The notes: a model not told the origin generated them from the letters alone. Shown: positions 9,060 to 18,305, numbered from the stretch's first letter. The stretch is DNA of 64,000 bases from Corynebacterium haematomassiliense (GCF_013978595.1 NZ_JACDTZ010000001.1:1550001-1614000), one strand, 5' to 3'. Made by a program: numbers and translations.

Positions 9060-11007
9060 CGAAGATCTTCCCCCAGTTCTCGTGACTGGTCAGCTCGCCG
9101 CGCGCGTCGCGGTACTGCTTCTTCAGCTCCGGCCAACGCTCCTTGATCTGGGCGCGCAGTTCCTTCTGCTCGCGCATCAGATCGTCGGCAAGCTTCTTGT
9201 CGCGCTTGCGGAAGGCCACGCCGGTGCCGCCGGCGGTGGACACGGTCGCCGAATCCACGCGGGCGAGCGTGTACCAGCGGGCCTCGTCGGCGGTGAGGTT
9301 GAGCTGCGGCGCGTCCCAGTGCGCGCGGTCCTCGTCCTTGCGCAGGTGCATCAGCGCCTTGACGGCCCACGGGATCTTCTTCACCTTGCCCAGGCGACCG
9401 CCGATCTTGTTGGTGGGCACGCCCGGCGCGCCGGTGGGCGCGGGCAGGTCGGTCGCGGACGGCAGCACCTGCGCGTCCGAGTACTCCTTGCGGATGCTCT
9501 GAATCCGCGGCAGCGAGGATTCGAGGATGTCGAAGAGCTGGTCCGGGCCGGCGAGGAAGTCGCGCATGGCCTCGTTCTGGATGGCGATGGTGGAGTACTC
9601 CATGCAGAAGTAGTGCTTCGCGGTTGATTTCTGCATGTTCTTCAGCATGGCCTCCGGGTTGTCCGGTCCGTAGATACTGGCCACGATGAGGCGGTTGCGC
9701 ATGTGGAAATACGCCTGCCAGTCAATCGCGTCGTCCTTGTCCGCCCACGCCATGTGCCAGATGGCCACGCCGGGCCAGGTGACCGTCGGGAAGCCCGCTT
9801 CCTTGGCGCGCAGCGCGTACTCGTTGTCGTCCCACTTGATAAACAGCGGCAGCGGCAGCCCCATCTTCTCCGCCACAACGCGCGGGAAGAGGTTCATCCA
9901 CCAGCCGTTGTAGTCCACGTCGATGCGGCGGTGCAGCGGGCGCGAGGTGGTCTTCTTCGGATCCAGGTCCTCTTCGTCCGTGCCCACGTACCCCAGCGGG
10001 TACTTGGCAAAGTCGTGGTCGTAGACGGCGTGCTTGGCGGCGGAGAACATGAAGATCTCCGGATCAACCGTCTCACCCGTGGTGCGCAGCTGCGAGCGGT
10101 CCTGCAGGTTGAGCATCTGCCCTCCCACCAGGATCGGCTGCGCTGCGTAGCGCGCGGCCTGCACAGCGCGGACGATGGAGTCCGGCTCGATGGCGATGTC
10201 GTCGTCCATGTACAGGATGAACGGCGCGTCGGTGCGGTTCAGCGCCTCGTACATGATGCGGGAGTAGCCGCCGGAGCCGCCCAGGTTGCCCTGCTGGAAA
10301 ATCTCCAGCTTGCCGTTGAGGTTCTTCTCGGCATCGGCGAAATCCGGCTCGTCCGCCGGGTGCTGGTTGCCCTGGTCCGGCATGAGCACGTTGCTGATGC
10401 AGGCTTCCACGTACGGGTCCTCCGCCAGCGCGTGCAGCGCGTTGACGGCGTCGCGGGGACGGTTGAACGTGGGAATGCCCACGGCCACCTGTTTGGGCTG
10501 GGGCGGGACCACGGTGCCGTCGTCAAGCACCTGCTCTTTGGGCTCCTGCGGGGAGCACCACGCGGCGTCCGCGATGCGCGTGTCGTCCTCGGCGGTGATG
10601 TCGAACCACAGCCAGCCACCGTCCTCGAAGTTACTCAGTTTCAGCGGGATCTCGATGCGCCCGGTTGCCTCGACGTTGGTGATGCTCACGCGCGTGCCGT
10701 CGTGCTTGGACCGGTAGACGGAGATGGTCGCACGCCCCTCGACGTCCATGGCCAGGACCACCGTGTCCAGCTGCGACCAGCGGCGCCAATAGCTCGCCGG
10801 GAAGGCGTTGAAGTACGTCTCGAAGCTGACCTCGTTGCCCGCGGGGACCTCGAAGCTCGTGCGGTCGGACCAGCGCAGACGCTGCTTGTTGTGCTCCTGC
10901 TCGATCAGGTACAGCATGCGCACGTCGTGCGGCTCGCCCTTCTTCGGCATGAGGACGCGCTGCAGCGTGTCCACGGCGAGGGTCTTGCTCGTCTCCACAG
11001 CTCTCAC
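9049..11007 (-). CDS. glfT2: Bifunctional galactofuranosyltransferase GlfT2
   Basis: 652-residue cytosolic GT-A enzyme that polymerises the galactan of arabinogalactan by alternating beta-1,5 and beta-1,6 transfers from UDP-galactofuranose. An N-terminal beta-rich domain (about 1-170) precedes the GT2 core beginning VGIPTFNRP. The metal-binding triplet is in YMDDDIAIEP, and the catalytic/acceptor region is FIKWDDNEYALRAKEAG followed by WHMAWADKDD. A helical C-terminal domain (about 450-652) suits its tetramer-forming role. GTG 11007 is used; a second GTG three codons later is also possible because the RBS is weak. First gene of the leftward aftB-ubiA-PAP2 operon. Confidence 0.93.
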   Translation of the reverse strand: MRAVETSKTLAVDTLQRVLMPKKGEPHDVRMLYLIEQEHNKQRLRWSDRTSFEVPAGNEVSFETYFNAFPASYWRRWSQLDTVVLAMDVEGRATISVYRSKHDGTRVSITNVEATGRIEIPLKLSNFEDGGWLWFDITAEDDTRIADAAWCSPQEPKEQVLDDGTVVPPQPKQVAVGIPTFNRPRDAVNALHALAEDPYVEACISNVLMPDQGNQHPADEPDFADAEKNLNGKLEIFQQGNLGGSGGYSRIMYEALNRTDAPFILYMDDDIAIEPDSIVRAVQAARYAAQPILVGGQMLNLQDRSQLRTTGETVDPEIFMFSAAKHAVYDHDFAKYPLGYVGTDEEDLDPKKTTSRPLHRRIDVDYNGWWMNLFPRVVAEKMGLPLPLFIKWDDNEYALRAKEAGFPTVTWPGVAIWHMAWADKDDAIDWQAYFHMRNRLIVASIYGPDNPEAMLKNMQKSTAKHYFCMEYSTIAIQNEAMRDFLAGPDQLFDILESSLPRIQSIRKEYSDAQVLPSATDLPAPTGAPGVPTNKIGGRLGKVKKIPWAVKALMHLRKDEDRAHWDAPQLNLTADEARWYTLARVDSATVSTAGGTGVAFRKRDKKLADDLMREQKELRAQIKERWPELKKQYRDARGELTSHENWGKIFDAQ

Positions 11008-11085
11008 TTTCTGTTGTGGGCAGTTGGAGCCAAGCGTAATCGCTCCAATGGTGATTCCTCGCTGTGGCTCGCGGTTCGGTGCGAG
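11008..11085. promoter_or_regulatory. Gap between glfT2 start and tetR stop
   Basis: 78-bp gap that should carry the promoter of the glfT2-led wall operon. No convincing consensus promoter or terminator stem is recognised. Confidence 0.3.
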
Positions 11086-11658
11086 CTAGCTGGAGAAGAG
11101 GAGGCGCAGGCCTTCGCGGAGGTCGGCCACGATGCGGTCGGACTCCGATTCGGGAACCCGCAGGTTGTCCAGAGTGAGACCGTTGATCAGTGCGGTAACG
11201 AGGCGCGCCTTGGGCTTTGCATCCTCCTCACCGCCGAGCGCAGCGACAACGCTGCCCTGAAAGTCTTCAAGCACCTCGGTGTAGAGCTTCGCAATCCAGT
11301 CCCTAGTTGCAGAGGCGGAGCCGTACGTGACCCAGATCGCGGCATCTTCGGAACGCACCCCTCCGATCGGGAGAAGCTCGGCAAGCCTCGCCACCCAGGT
11401 TTCGAGCTCGCCTTCCCTTTCAGGCACCGCCGCCACCCGCTCGCTCTGGCGCTGGATGGAGCGGATGAACGCGTGAGCCAGCAGGGTGTCCCTGTTCGGA
11501 GCGTGGTACTGCACAGAGCCGGCGGCGAACCCGGATTCCTTCGCCACCTCCCGCACGCTCACGGCATCGAGCCCCCGCGACGCGATGATGCGGATAGTGG
11601 CGTCGGCAATTGTCGCGGCCGATTCTGAAAACTGATGGTCCAGGGAAAAATCGTTCAT
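11086..11658 (-). CDS. TetR-family repressor
   Basis: 190-residue TetR-type regulator. ATG 11658 is chosen because the protein then starts just before the DNA-binding domain and leaves the divergent promoter region free. HTH: TIADATIRIIASRGLDAVSV to FAAGSVQYHAPNRDTLLAHA (about 12-58), with the YHAPNRDTLL end of helix 4. The C-terminal two thirds are helical, as in ligand-binding TetR domains. The gene is divergent from a GAP-family membrane protein, and their shared 73-bp region carries repeated GTACGTTCGTA operators. It most likely represses that gene and itself; the ligand is unknown. Confidence 0.85.
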   Translation of the reverse strand: MNDFSLDHQFSESAATIADATIRIIASRGLDAVSVREVAKESGFAAGSVQYHAPNRDTLLAHAFIRSIQRQSERVAAVPEREGELETWVARLAELLPIGGVRSEDAAIWVTYGSASATRDWIAKLYTEVLEDFQGSVVAALGGEEDAKPKARLVTALINGLTLDNLRVPESESDRIVADLREGLRLLFSS

Positions 11659-11680
11659 GGTTGCGTCCCAGTCTAGATTC

Positions 11681-11716
11681 TCGTACGTTCGTAAGTCGTA
11701 GTACGTTCGTACGAGA
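11681..11716. promoter_or_regulatory. TetR operator, repeated GTACGTTCGTA
   Basis: Two exact copies of GTACGTTCGTA start at 11683 and 11701, 18 bp apart, inside a larger palindrome whose arms are CTCGTACG and CGTACGAG (about 11680-11715). It lies between the divergent TetR and GAP-family genes, where it can block both promoters. The link to the adjacent regulator is by location. Confidence 0.75.
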
Positions 11717-11731
11717 GATTCGGAGATCCCC

Positions 11732-12421
11732 ATGAGCTCGGTCATCCCCGTTGTTGGCTTGGCGCTGCTTGACAGCCTGAGCCTGGGCACCCTTGTCATC
11801 CCCCTTGCGCTTATCGTCCACTGGCGCGCCGTCCGCGTTCCGGCGCTGACCACCTACCTGGTTACCGTCGCAGCGGTCTACTTCCTCCTCGGGCTAGGGA
11901 TCCTCCTCGGATTCGCTGGCCTGGGCTCGGCCGCCGAACGGATCACGCAGACCGACGTCTTCCCATGGATCACGTTGATACTGGGCGCGACCCTTGCGAT
12001 CTTCGGCATCTTCGCGCCCAACCCCAAGAAGCCCGAACCCGGGCAGTTGCCGAAACGCGCGGCCAGCGCAAGAAGCAGTGTGCCGAGCATGGTCGCCTTA
12101 GGCCTCGGCGCATCGCTTACCGAGGCGGCGACGATGCTGCCGTACATCGCAGCGATGGGCATCATCGGCAGCTGGGATATCCCATCCGTGTCCAAGGCCG
12201 GGGCCGTGGGTGTCTACTGCCTCGTGATGATCTTGCCGACAGTCATCCTCGCCACCGTGGCACTGCTCTTTGGCCAGAAGTTCTTCCCGCGGCTCGAACG
12301 CCTTATCCCCCGCCTCGAGTACGAGGCAAAGGTGACGCTTCTCTGGATCGCCGCCATCGTCGGCATCTACATGGTGGCGTACAGCTTTGCGACGATCCGC
12401 GGCGACCTCCCCGCCTCGTGA
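11732..12421 (+). CDS. GAP-family (SfLAP-like) membrane protein
   Basis: 229-residue polytopic membrane protein with about six membrane helices, starting directly in a helix (VIPVVGLALLDSLSLGTLVI). The pattern with paired helices and a basic linker around residue 95 (NPKKPEPGQLPKRAA) matches the GAP/Sap family (Pfam SfLAP), whose mycobacterial members act with glycolipid export; several are implicated in lipid or small-molecule transport. ATG 11732 has GGAG 8 nt upstream. It is divergent from the TetR gene and probably its main target. Substrate unknown; a role in exporting an envelope lipid or a toxic hydrophobic compound is an inference. Confidence 0.8.
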   Translation: MSSVIPVVGLALLDSLSLGTLVIPLALIVHWRAVRVPALTTYLVTVAAVYFLLGLGILLGFAGLGSAAERITQTDVFPWITLILGATLAIFGIFAPNPKKPEPGQLPKRAASARSSVPSMVALGLGASLTEAATMLPYIAAMGIIGSWDIPSVSKAGAVGVYCLVMILPTVILATVALLFGQKFFPRLERLIPRLEYEAKVTLLWIAAIVGIYMVAYSFATIRGDLPAS

Positions 12422-12546
12422 TGAGGACCGGTTTCGCGCGGCGGCTGCATTGGCGCTTGATGCGCAGGACCGATACGGTAGCTACGTTTTCACGCCCTCG
12501 CCTGCCGGAGGGCGCAGTTTCCCGCGCATGTAGAACGGTAGATTCC

Positions 12547-14085
12547 ATGGCTTTCGCTCACACCGAGATATCTCACGAACCGCCCGCTCCGACGGGGGTT
12601 GTGGAGTCCTTCCGCTACGCATTTTCGTCGCCCTCTCGCCTGCGCAAGGAGGTGCTGGCGGGCCTCACCGTCGGGCTGGCGCTCATCCCCGAGGCCATCG
12701 CGTTTTCCATCCTCGCCGGCGTTGATCCGGCGCTTGGACTGTTCGCCTCGGTGATCATGGCCATCACCATCGCGTTCACCGGCGGCCGCCCCGCGATGAT
12801 TTCGGCCGCCACGGGTGCGGTCGCCCTGGTCATCGCCCCAGTGGCCCGCGAGTACGGGGTGGACTACTTCATCGCGACCGTCTTGCTGGCGGGCGTGCTG
12901 CAGATCGTGCTCGCGGCGCTCGGGGTGGCGAAACTGCAGCGGTTCATCCCGCGGTCGGTGATGATCGGCTTCGTCAACGCGCTGGGTATTTTGATCTTCA
13001 CCGCGCAGCTGGAGCATCTTATCGACGTCCCAAAGGTCGTCTACGTCCTCGTCGCCGTCGGCATCGCGATCATGATCGGGTGGCCGAAGCTTACGGGCGC
13101 TATCCCCGCCCCGTTGATCACCATCGTCGTCATCAGTGCTGTCGTGGGGTTTGCCGGATTCCGCGTACCCACCGTGTCGGATATGGGGCAGCTGCCGGAT
13201 TCCCTGCCGCGCCTGTTCGTCCCGGACGTGCCACTGACGCTGGAGACGCTGCGGATCATCGCTCCGTACGCGCTCGGCATGGCCATTGTCGGCCTGTTGG
13301 AGTCGTTGATGACCGCCAAGCTTGTCGACGACATCACCGACACCCACTCCGACAAAACCCGCGAATCCTGGGGCCAAGGCGTGGCGAACATCGCCTCCGG
13401 CCTGTTCGGCGGCATGGGCGGCTGCGCCATGATCGGGCAGACCATGATCAACGTCCGCGAATCTGGGGCGCGCACCCGCCTGTCGACGCTGCTGGCCGGC
13501 GTATTCCTCCTCGCATTCATCCTGCTACTCGGCGACGTGGTGGGCCAGATCCCGATGGCGGCACTCGTGGCCATCATGATCATGGTGTCCGTGGGCACCA
13601 TCGACTGGCACTCGGTACACCCGCGCACTCTGAAATTCATGCCGCTGTCGGAGACCGTGGTGATGTTGGTGACCGTCGTAGCAACGCTTGCCACCAGCAA
13701 CCTCGCAGTCGGCGTGGTGCTCGGCGTGATCACCGCGATGATCACCTTCGCCCGCCGCGTCGCACACCTCGCCTCCGTCGAGCAGGTTTCCGCCGAGGAC
13801 ACCACCAACGACGGGCAGGTGGACACCCGCACCTACCGCATCCACGGCCAGCTGTTCTGGGCCTCCAGCAACGACCTGGTCTACGCGTTCGACTACACCG
13901 ACCCGGCAGAAAACATCGTGCTCGATTTGAGCGCGGCCGAGGTGTGGGACGCCTCCACCGTGGCCACGTTGGACTCCGTCACCCGCAAGTTCGAGGAACG
14001 AGGCAAGACCGTCACCATCGTCGGCCTCGACGGGCCAAGCAAGGACCGCCTGGACCGCCTGTCCGGAAAACTCAACAGCCAATAG
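12547..14085 (+). CDS. SulP-family anion transporter with STAS domain
   Basis: 512-residue SLC26/SulP transporter. The first helices show the family pattern (VLAGLTVGLALIPEAIAFSI, then ALGLFASVIMAITIAFTGGR and MISAATGAVALVIAPVAREY). About 11-14 membrane segments run to residue 420. The cytosolic STAS domain (about 430-512) includes YRIHGQLFWASSNDL and IVLDLSAAEVWDASTVATL. SulP proteins carry sulfate, bicarbonate or dicarboxylates; the substrate cannot be fixed here. ATG 12547 gives the expected length and starts just before the conserved N-terminal domain, although its RBS is weak. It lies 125 bp after the GAP-family gene, so a separate promoter is likely. Confidence 0.9.
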   Translation: MAFAHTEISHEPPAPTGVVESFRYAFSSPSRLRKEVLAGLTVGLALIPEAIAFSILAGVDPALGLFASVIMAITIAFTGGRPAMISAATGAVALVIAPVAREYGVDYFIATVLLAGVLQIVLAALGVAKLQRFIPRSVMIGFVNALGILIFTAQLEHLIDVPKVVYVLVAVGIAIMIGWPKLTGAIPAPLITIVVISAVVGFAGFRVPTVSDMGQLPDSLPRLFVPDVPLTLETLRIIAPYALGMAIVGLLESLMTAKLVDDITDTHSDKTRESWGQGVANIASGLFGGMGGCAMIGQTMINVRESGARTRLSTLLAGVFLLAFILLLGDVVGQIPMAALVAIMIMVSVGTIDWHSVHPRTLKFMPLSETVVMLVTVVATLATSNLAVGVVLGVITAMITFARRVAHLASVEQVSAEDTTNDGQVDTRTYRIHGQLFWASSNDLVYAFDYTDPAENIVLDLSAAEVWDASTVATLDSVTRKFEERGKTVTIVGLDGPSKDRLDRLSGKLNSQ

Positions 14086-14112
14086 CGGCGCTTCTCCCGT
14101 AGGCTGCGAATC

Positions 14113-14451
14113 ATGCAGTTCAAGGGATACAACGACGACGGTCTCCCCCACGACCCCGCAGGTGGACCACGCAACAGCTCCGGTTCGCCAGCGCGCAACT
14201 ACGCCATCGGCGCAGCCTGCATCGTGGTGGCCGTGCTCTCGTTCGCGTTCCTCACCGGCTCCACCGCCGTGTTCATCGGCATCGCGGGCGCGGTGACCGG
14301 TGCGGTGTTTCTGGTGATGGGGATCCAGGGCAGCGGCGACCAGCAGCCGGACACCTTTGAGCAGGGAAACTTCGGCACCCAGGACCCGGGCGCGGACTAC
14401 GACTGGGACGGCAACTTCCGCCGCGAGTTCGGCGACGGTCAGCACCGCTAA
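14113..14451 (+). CDS. Small membrane protein of unknown function
   Basis: 112 residues, not recognised. A hydrophilic N-terminus of about 28 residues is followed by two adjoining membrane helices (YAIGAACIVVAVLSFAFLTG and STAVFIGIAGAVTGAVFLVM, about 30-70). The hydrophilic tail is rich in Gly, Asp, Gln and Phe/Tyr (about 72-112). It starts 27 bp after the SulP stop and may be cotranscribed. Small two-helix proteins like this are common in corynebacterial genomes without assigned function. Confidence 0.65.
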   Translation: MQFKGYNDDGLPHDPAGGPRNSSGSPARNYAIGAACIVVAVLSFAFLTGSTAVFIGIAGAVTGAVFLVMGIQGSGDQQPDTFEQGNFGTQDPGADYDWDGNFRREFGDGQHR

Positions 14452-14507
14452 AGCCCGGGCCACCTAGGTGTTGCCCGGTGGCGGCGGCGTACCCTAAGCT
14501 AGTCACG

Positions 14508-14526
14508 TTAGCTTAGGCACACCTAA
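14508..14526 (+). promoter_or_regulatory. DtxR iron box upstream of siderophore-binding lipoprotein
   Basis: TTAGCTTAGGCACACCTAA matches 15 of 19 positions of the corynebacterial DtxR consensus (two TTAGG-type half sites, dyad symmetric). It lies 38 bp before the start of the substrate-binding lipoprotein gene. DtxR represses under iron-replete conditions, so the gene should be induced by iron limitation. Confidence 0.85.
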
Positions 14527-14563
14527 CCCAGGGTGCTTTCGTTCCCGACCGAAAGGGCGAACC

Positions 14564-15511
14564 TTGAAACGCACTTCCCCACTGTCGCTTCAGCGGCTGA
14601 CCGCTACCTTCGCTGCGGCTGCGCTGCTGCTCACCGGCTGTTCCAGCGAGTCCGCAGACTCCGGCCAGCACACCGACGCGGCGGGGTCGAACGACCGCAT
14701 TGTCACGCTGGGGCTTGGCGACGTGGACACCGTCCTCGCGTTAGGGGAGCAACCAGTCGGCTACGCCACCTGGGAGGCAGAGGGCTCGGGCGATCCGTCC
14801 GGCCTCGGACCGTGGGCGAAAGACAAGCTCACCGGCGAGCCGAACCCGATCCGCAACACCACCACCGAGTTCAGCACCGACACCGCTGAGCAGGTCGCAG
14901 CGCTCGATCCGACCAAGATCATCGCGGTCAACAGCGGTTTCGACAGCGACAAGCAGGCCCTGTTGCAGCAGATTGCGCCGGCGACCTTCCATTCCGACCA
15001 ACACGAGGACTGGCAGGTGCCGTGGGACGAGCAGATTAAGGAGATCGCGGCGGCGTTGGGGCAGGAAGCTGAGGGCGACAAGCTCATCGCAGAATCCGAG
15101 CAGGCTTTCGCCGACTTCCGGCAGGCGCATCCGGAGCTGCAGGGCAAGACCGCGGTCATCGGGATGCCTTACGACGGCAAGCTCGGCGTGTACACGGCAG
15201 GCGACGGCCGCGGCTCCTTCATTGAAAAGCTCGGGTTTACCATTCCGGACAAGTTCAACGGTGACGGATCCAGCTTCTTCATCGATTGGTCCCCCGAGAA
15301 CTACTCCGACCTCAACGACGTGGACTACGTGTTCATCCTGGACTACTACGGCGCGATCGACGCGCTGAAAAACGATGCCGCGTTTGCGAACCTCGACGTC
15401 AACACGCGCGGCGGCGTGCACTGGCTCGACACCGACACCGCCAACGCGATGAGCATGCCCAACCCGCTGACCATCCCGTACGTGATCACACAGATTGACC
15501 AGGAGCTCTAG
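14564..15511 (+). CDS. Iron-siderophore ABC transporter substrate-binding lipoprotein
   Basis: 315-residue FecB/FepB-type (cluster A-II) binding lipoprotein. Signal peptide with lipobox LLTGC (Cys about 25). The two-lobed fold begins with RIVTLGLGDVDTVLALGEQP and continues with EQVAALDPTKIIAVNSGFD and a second lobe from KTAVIGMPYDGKLGVYTAGD. It captures ferric siderophore outside the membrane for the FecCD-type permeases encoded on the opposite strand just downstream. Regulated by the DtxR box at 14508. The permease/ATPase operon is convergent: its last stop is only 6 bp from this one, so the transporter is made from two transcripts. Confidence 0.9.
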   Translation: MKRTSPLSLQRLTATFAAAALLLTGCSSESADSGQHTDAAGSNDRIVTLGLGDVDTVLALGEQPVGYATWEAEGSGDPSGLGPWAKDKLTGEPNPIRNTTTEFSTDTAEQVAALDPTKIIAVNSGFDSDKQALLQQIAPATFHSDQHEDWQVPWDEQIKEIAAALGQEAEGDKLIAESEQAFADFRQAHPELQGKTAVIGMPYDGKLGVYTAGDGRGSFIEKLGFTIPDKFNGDGSSFFIDWSPENYSDLNDVDYVFILDYYGAIDALKNDAAFANLDVNTRGGVHWLDTDTANAMSMPNPLTIPYVITQIDQEL

Positions 15512-15517
15512 AGCGCG

Positions 15518-16285
15518 CTAGCGGGGCACGATCAGCGGCCCTCCTGCCACCGGGTCCTCGGCGACCACGGCGGGCAGCGAGAATACGTCGGCAAGCAACT
15601 GCTCCGACACAACCTCGGCGGGCGTGCCCGCCGCTTGCACCTCGCCGCGTTTCATCACAACCAACTGGTCGGAAAAACGCGCCGCGAGGTTCAAATCGTG
15701 CAGCACCATGACCACGGTGCGCCCCATGTCATCGGCAAGACGGCGAATAAGTGCAAGTAACTCGACGGAGTGGGAAAGGTCCAGATACGTGGTCGGCTCG
15801 TCCAAAAGCACGAGCGGGGTGTCTTGGGCGAGCACCATCGCGATCCACGCGCGCTGCCGCTGCCCGCCCGAGAGCCGCTCGAGCGGGCGCTCCGCGAACT
15901 CGGCCACCTGGGTCAGCTCCATCACCTCGTCCACCATCGCGCTGTCTTTCTCCGAGGTCTGGCGCAGCCACGTCTGGTGCGGGTGACGCCCGCGTCCGAC
16001 CAGGTCACGCACCGTCAGCCCGTCCGGCGCTACGGGGGTTTGCGGCAGCACCGCGAGCGTTCGGGCGATCTCGCGGCGTTTCATCTCCGCGGTGTTTCGG
16101 CCGTCCAGGACCACCTCGCCGCGCTCACGCGGGATCAGGCCAGCAACCGCGCGCAACAACGTTGATTTGCCGCAGCCGTTCGGCCCGACGATGGTGGTGA
16201 CGCCGCCGCGCGGGACGTCGAGGGCGAGCCCGTCGATAATCGTTGCCGCACCGTAGCTGACGGTGAGATCACGCACGTGAAGCAT
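15518..16285 (-). CDS. Siderophore ABC transporter ATPase
   Basis: 255-residue FepC/FhuC-type ATPase. Walker A VGPNGCGKSTLL (about 34-45), Q-loop LPQTPVAPDG, signature LSGGQRQRAWIAMVLAQD, Walker B LVLLDEPTTYLDLSHS, and the switch His in VLHDLNLAARFSDQ. It powers the two FecCD permeases encoded immediately upstream, and its start codon overlaps the end of the second permease gene at 16285. Last gene of the leftward SIP-permease-permease-ATPase operon that begins at a DtxR box near 19230. Confidence 0.94.
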   Translation of the reverse strand: MLHVRDLTVSYGAATIIDGLALDVPRGGVTTIVGPNGCGKSTLLRAVAGLIPRERGEVVLDGRNTAEMKRREIARTLAVLPQTPVAPDGLTVRDLVGRGRHPHQTWLRQTSEKDSAMVDEVMELTQVAEFAERPLERLSGGQRQRAWIAMVLAQDTPLVLLDEPTTYLDLSHSVELLALIRRLADDMGRTVVMVLHDLNLAARFSDQLVVMKRGEVQAAGTPAEVVSEQLLADVFSLPAVVAEDPVAGGPLIVPR

Positions 16286-17283
16286 TACAAGGTCACCTTT
16301 CTGGTCGCGCGCATCAGCGCGTAGAGCAAGGCTGCCCCGCCGAACGCTGACGTGGCCACGCCTACCGGTAAGTCTCCCGGCACAACGGTGCGCACCGCGA
16401 GGTCCGCACCGGCGACGATCAGCGCGCCGGCAATCATGGCGGTGCCAAGTGGGGGCGTGGGGGCATGTGCTAATCGACGGCCCACGTGCGGCGCCACAAA
16501 CGCCACAAAAGCAATCGGACCTGAAGCCGCCACCGCCGTCGATGTCAACGCCACGGCAAGCACCATGAGCACAAGCTGGGTGCGGCGCGGATCGACGCCC
16601 AGCCCCGCAGCCGTGTCGTCCCCGAGAGAGAGGGCCTCGAGCTGGAATGACGCCCAGCGCAGCAACGGCACAACCAGCGCAAGCGCCACCAACACAGCGG
16701 CGGCGTCACCCCAACCCGAGGATCCGACAGAGCCGGTCACCCACGCCTGGGCTTTGCCCACATCGCGGTAGTCGGCGCGGACGAGGAGGAACGAGTTGTA
16801 CGCCACCGCTAGGGCGTTGAGGATGATGCCGGCGAAGATGAGCTGAAACGAACCCAGGCCGCCGGCGCGGCTGAGCCACCACATCGCCACGGAGACCGCT
16901 ATCCCGCCAACAAACGCGCTCAGCGGCACCCCGAGCGCGCTGAGCAGCACCCCGGTACCGCCACCCGCGAGCAGCGCTGTAAGTGCGAACGCCGACGCAC
17001 CTGAAACAACGCCCAGGATGTCTGGGCTGGCCAGCGGGTTACGAGTGATCGTCTGAAAGATCGCGCCCGCGAATCCGAGCGCGGCCCCCACCGCCAGCGC
17101 CGTGGCAACACGCGGCAGGCGCCACTCGACGACCACGGTGTGGGCCATTCCGGTGGACTGTCCGGTAAGGGCGGCGAGGACGTCGTGAAGCCCAAGCCCG
17201 AATTCACCCACCATGATGCCTCCGAGCGCGACGGCGAGCCCACACGCCGCGAGCACGACATTGACTGCGAACGTGCGGGTCAC
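16285..17283 (-). CDS. FecCD-type siderophore permease, second subunit
   Basis: 332-residue membrane permease of the BtuCD/FecCD family with about ten helices. The family coupling region is seen at GAALGFAGAIFQTITRNPLASPDILGVV (split GFAGAIFQTITRNP and LASPDILG), and the conserved GPIAFVAFVAPHVGRRL near residue 260. It pairs with the 339-residue subunit encoded upstream to form the channel. The ATG overlaps the upstream stop by 4 bp, and its own stop overlaps the ATPase start. A repeat word GCTAATCGACG lies in the gene at 16469. Confidence 0.92.
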   Translation of the reverse strand: MTRTFAVNVVLAACGLAVALGGIMVGEFGLGLHDVLAALTGQSTGMAHTVVVEWRLPRVATALAVGAALGFAGAIFQTITRNPLASPDILGVVSGASAFALTALLAGGGTGVLLSALGVPLSAFVGGIAVSVAMWWLSRAGGLGSFQLIFAGIILNALAVAYNSFLLVRADYRDVGKAQAWVTGSVGSSGWGDAAAVLVALALVVPLLRWASFQLEALSLGDDTAAGLGVDPRRTQLVLMVLAVALTSTAVAASGPIAFVAFVAPHVGRRLAHAPTPPLGTAMIAGALIVAGADLAVRTVVPGDLPVGVATSAFGGAALLYALMRATRKVTL

Positions 17284-18299
17284 AGCTTCGCCCCCTTCCG
17301 CAGCAGGTACAGAGCGAACGGGGCGCCGACGAAAGCAAGGGTGATGCCAACTTGCAGCTCACCGGGGCGGGCGATGACTCGGCCGGCGACATCCGCGAAG
17401 AGCAGCAGCGTCGCACCGGCAAGCGCCGAGCACGGCAGCACCAGCCGGTAATCCGGCCCGGTCAGGGAGCGGACGATATGCGGTACGACCAAGCCGACAA
17501 ACCCGATCGGGCCCGCCCCCGCCACAGCTGCACCGGCAAGCAGGGCGACCAGCAGGATCCCCACCGCGCGTGCAGCCGCGACGTTGACGCCGAGAGAGTG
17601 CGCGACGTCATCGCCCAGGTTCACCATGTTCACCCGGTTCGCCGTGGCGAACGCAGCCACCAGGCCGACCAGTATGACCGGGGCGACGGCGGCGACGATG
17701 TGCATGTCCCGGCCCGCGACGGAGCCCGCCGTCCAAAACCGCATGTCATTGAGACTTTGCGTGCTGGTGAGCACGATGCCGCTGGTCAGCGCGGAACACA
17801 CCGCCCCGAGCGCGGACCCGCCGAGTACCACCGTGATCGGAGTGGAACCGCGGCTTCGCGCGCTCAATACGAAGACGAGCGCTACCGCCATTGTCGCGCC
17901 GAGGAAACCGACCCCCACCGCGACGAGCACCGGCAGCGAGCCGAAGACGGCGGTTGCTGCAGCCACCGCAAGCGCCGCCCCCGGGGCGATGCCCAGCAGG
18001 TTTGTGTCAGCCAGCGGGTTGCGCGTGTGCCCCTGGAGCAGAGCTCCCGCTGTGCCTAGCGCCGAGCCAGCGAGCAGGCCGAGCAGCGTGCGCGGTACCC
18101 GCAGTTGGGCAACCACTTGCGCTTCCTCACTGACCTGCCCAGATTCGGCGTGGAACGCGAGGGCAAGCCCGTCACGCACAGCGCTGACGCTTTCGGCCAC
18201 GCTCATCTGCCGCGCGCCGACGGCGAGCGAGAGCAACACCGCGACGACAGCCGAAATCCCGAGCACAATGGCGAGTCCCGCGTGTCTAGTCGCACTCAT
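17280..18299 (-). CDS. FecCD-type siderophore permease, first subunit
   Basis: 339-residue FecCD permease with about ten membrane helices. Conserved blocks: LLAGSALGTAGALLQGHTRN followed by PLADTNLLGI (ATPase-contact loop) and GPIGFVGLVVPHIVRSLTGP near residue 270. Paralogous to the next gene, with which it should form a heterodimeric channel for ferric siderophore. It follows the siderophore-interacting reductase gene by 6 bp, so the four genes form one operon. Confidence 0.92.
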   Translation of the reverse strand: MSATRHAGLAIVLGISAVVAVLLSLAVGARQMSVAESVSAVRDGLALAFHAESGQVSEEAQVVAQLRVPRTLLGLLAGSALGTAGALLQGHTRNPLADTNLLGIAPGAALAVAAATAVFGSLPVLVAVGVGFLGATMAVALVFVLSARSRGSTPITVVLGGSALGAVCSALTSGIVLTSTQSLNDMRFWTAGSVAGRDMHIVAAVAPVILVGLVAAFATANRVNMVNLGDDVAHSLGVNVAAARAVGILLVALLAGAAVAGAGPIGFVGLVVPHIVRSLTGPDYRLVLPCSALAGATLLLFADVAGRVIARPGELQVGITLAFVGAPFALYLLRKGAKL

Positions 18300-18305
18300 G
18301 GTCTG

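Noticed and set aside
9703..11628. Long plus-strand open frame opposite glfT2
   Set aside because: It is an antisense shadow caused by high GC; composition is low-complexity and no motif is seen, while the minus strand encodes clear GlfT2.
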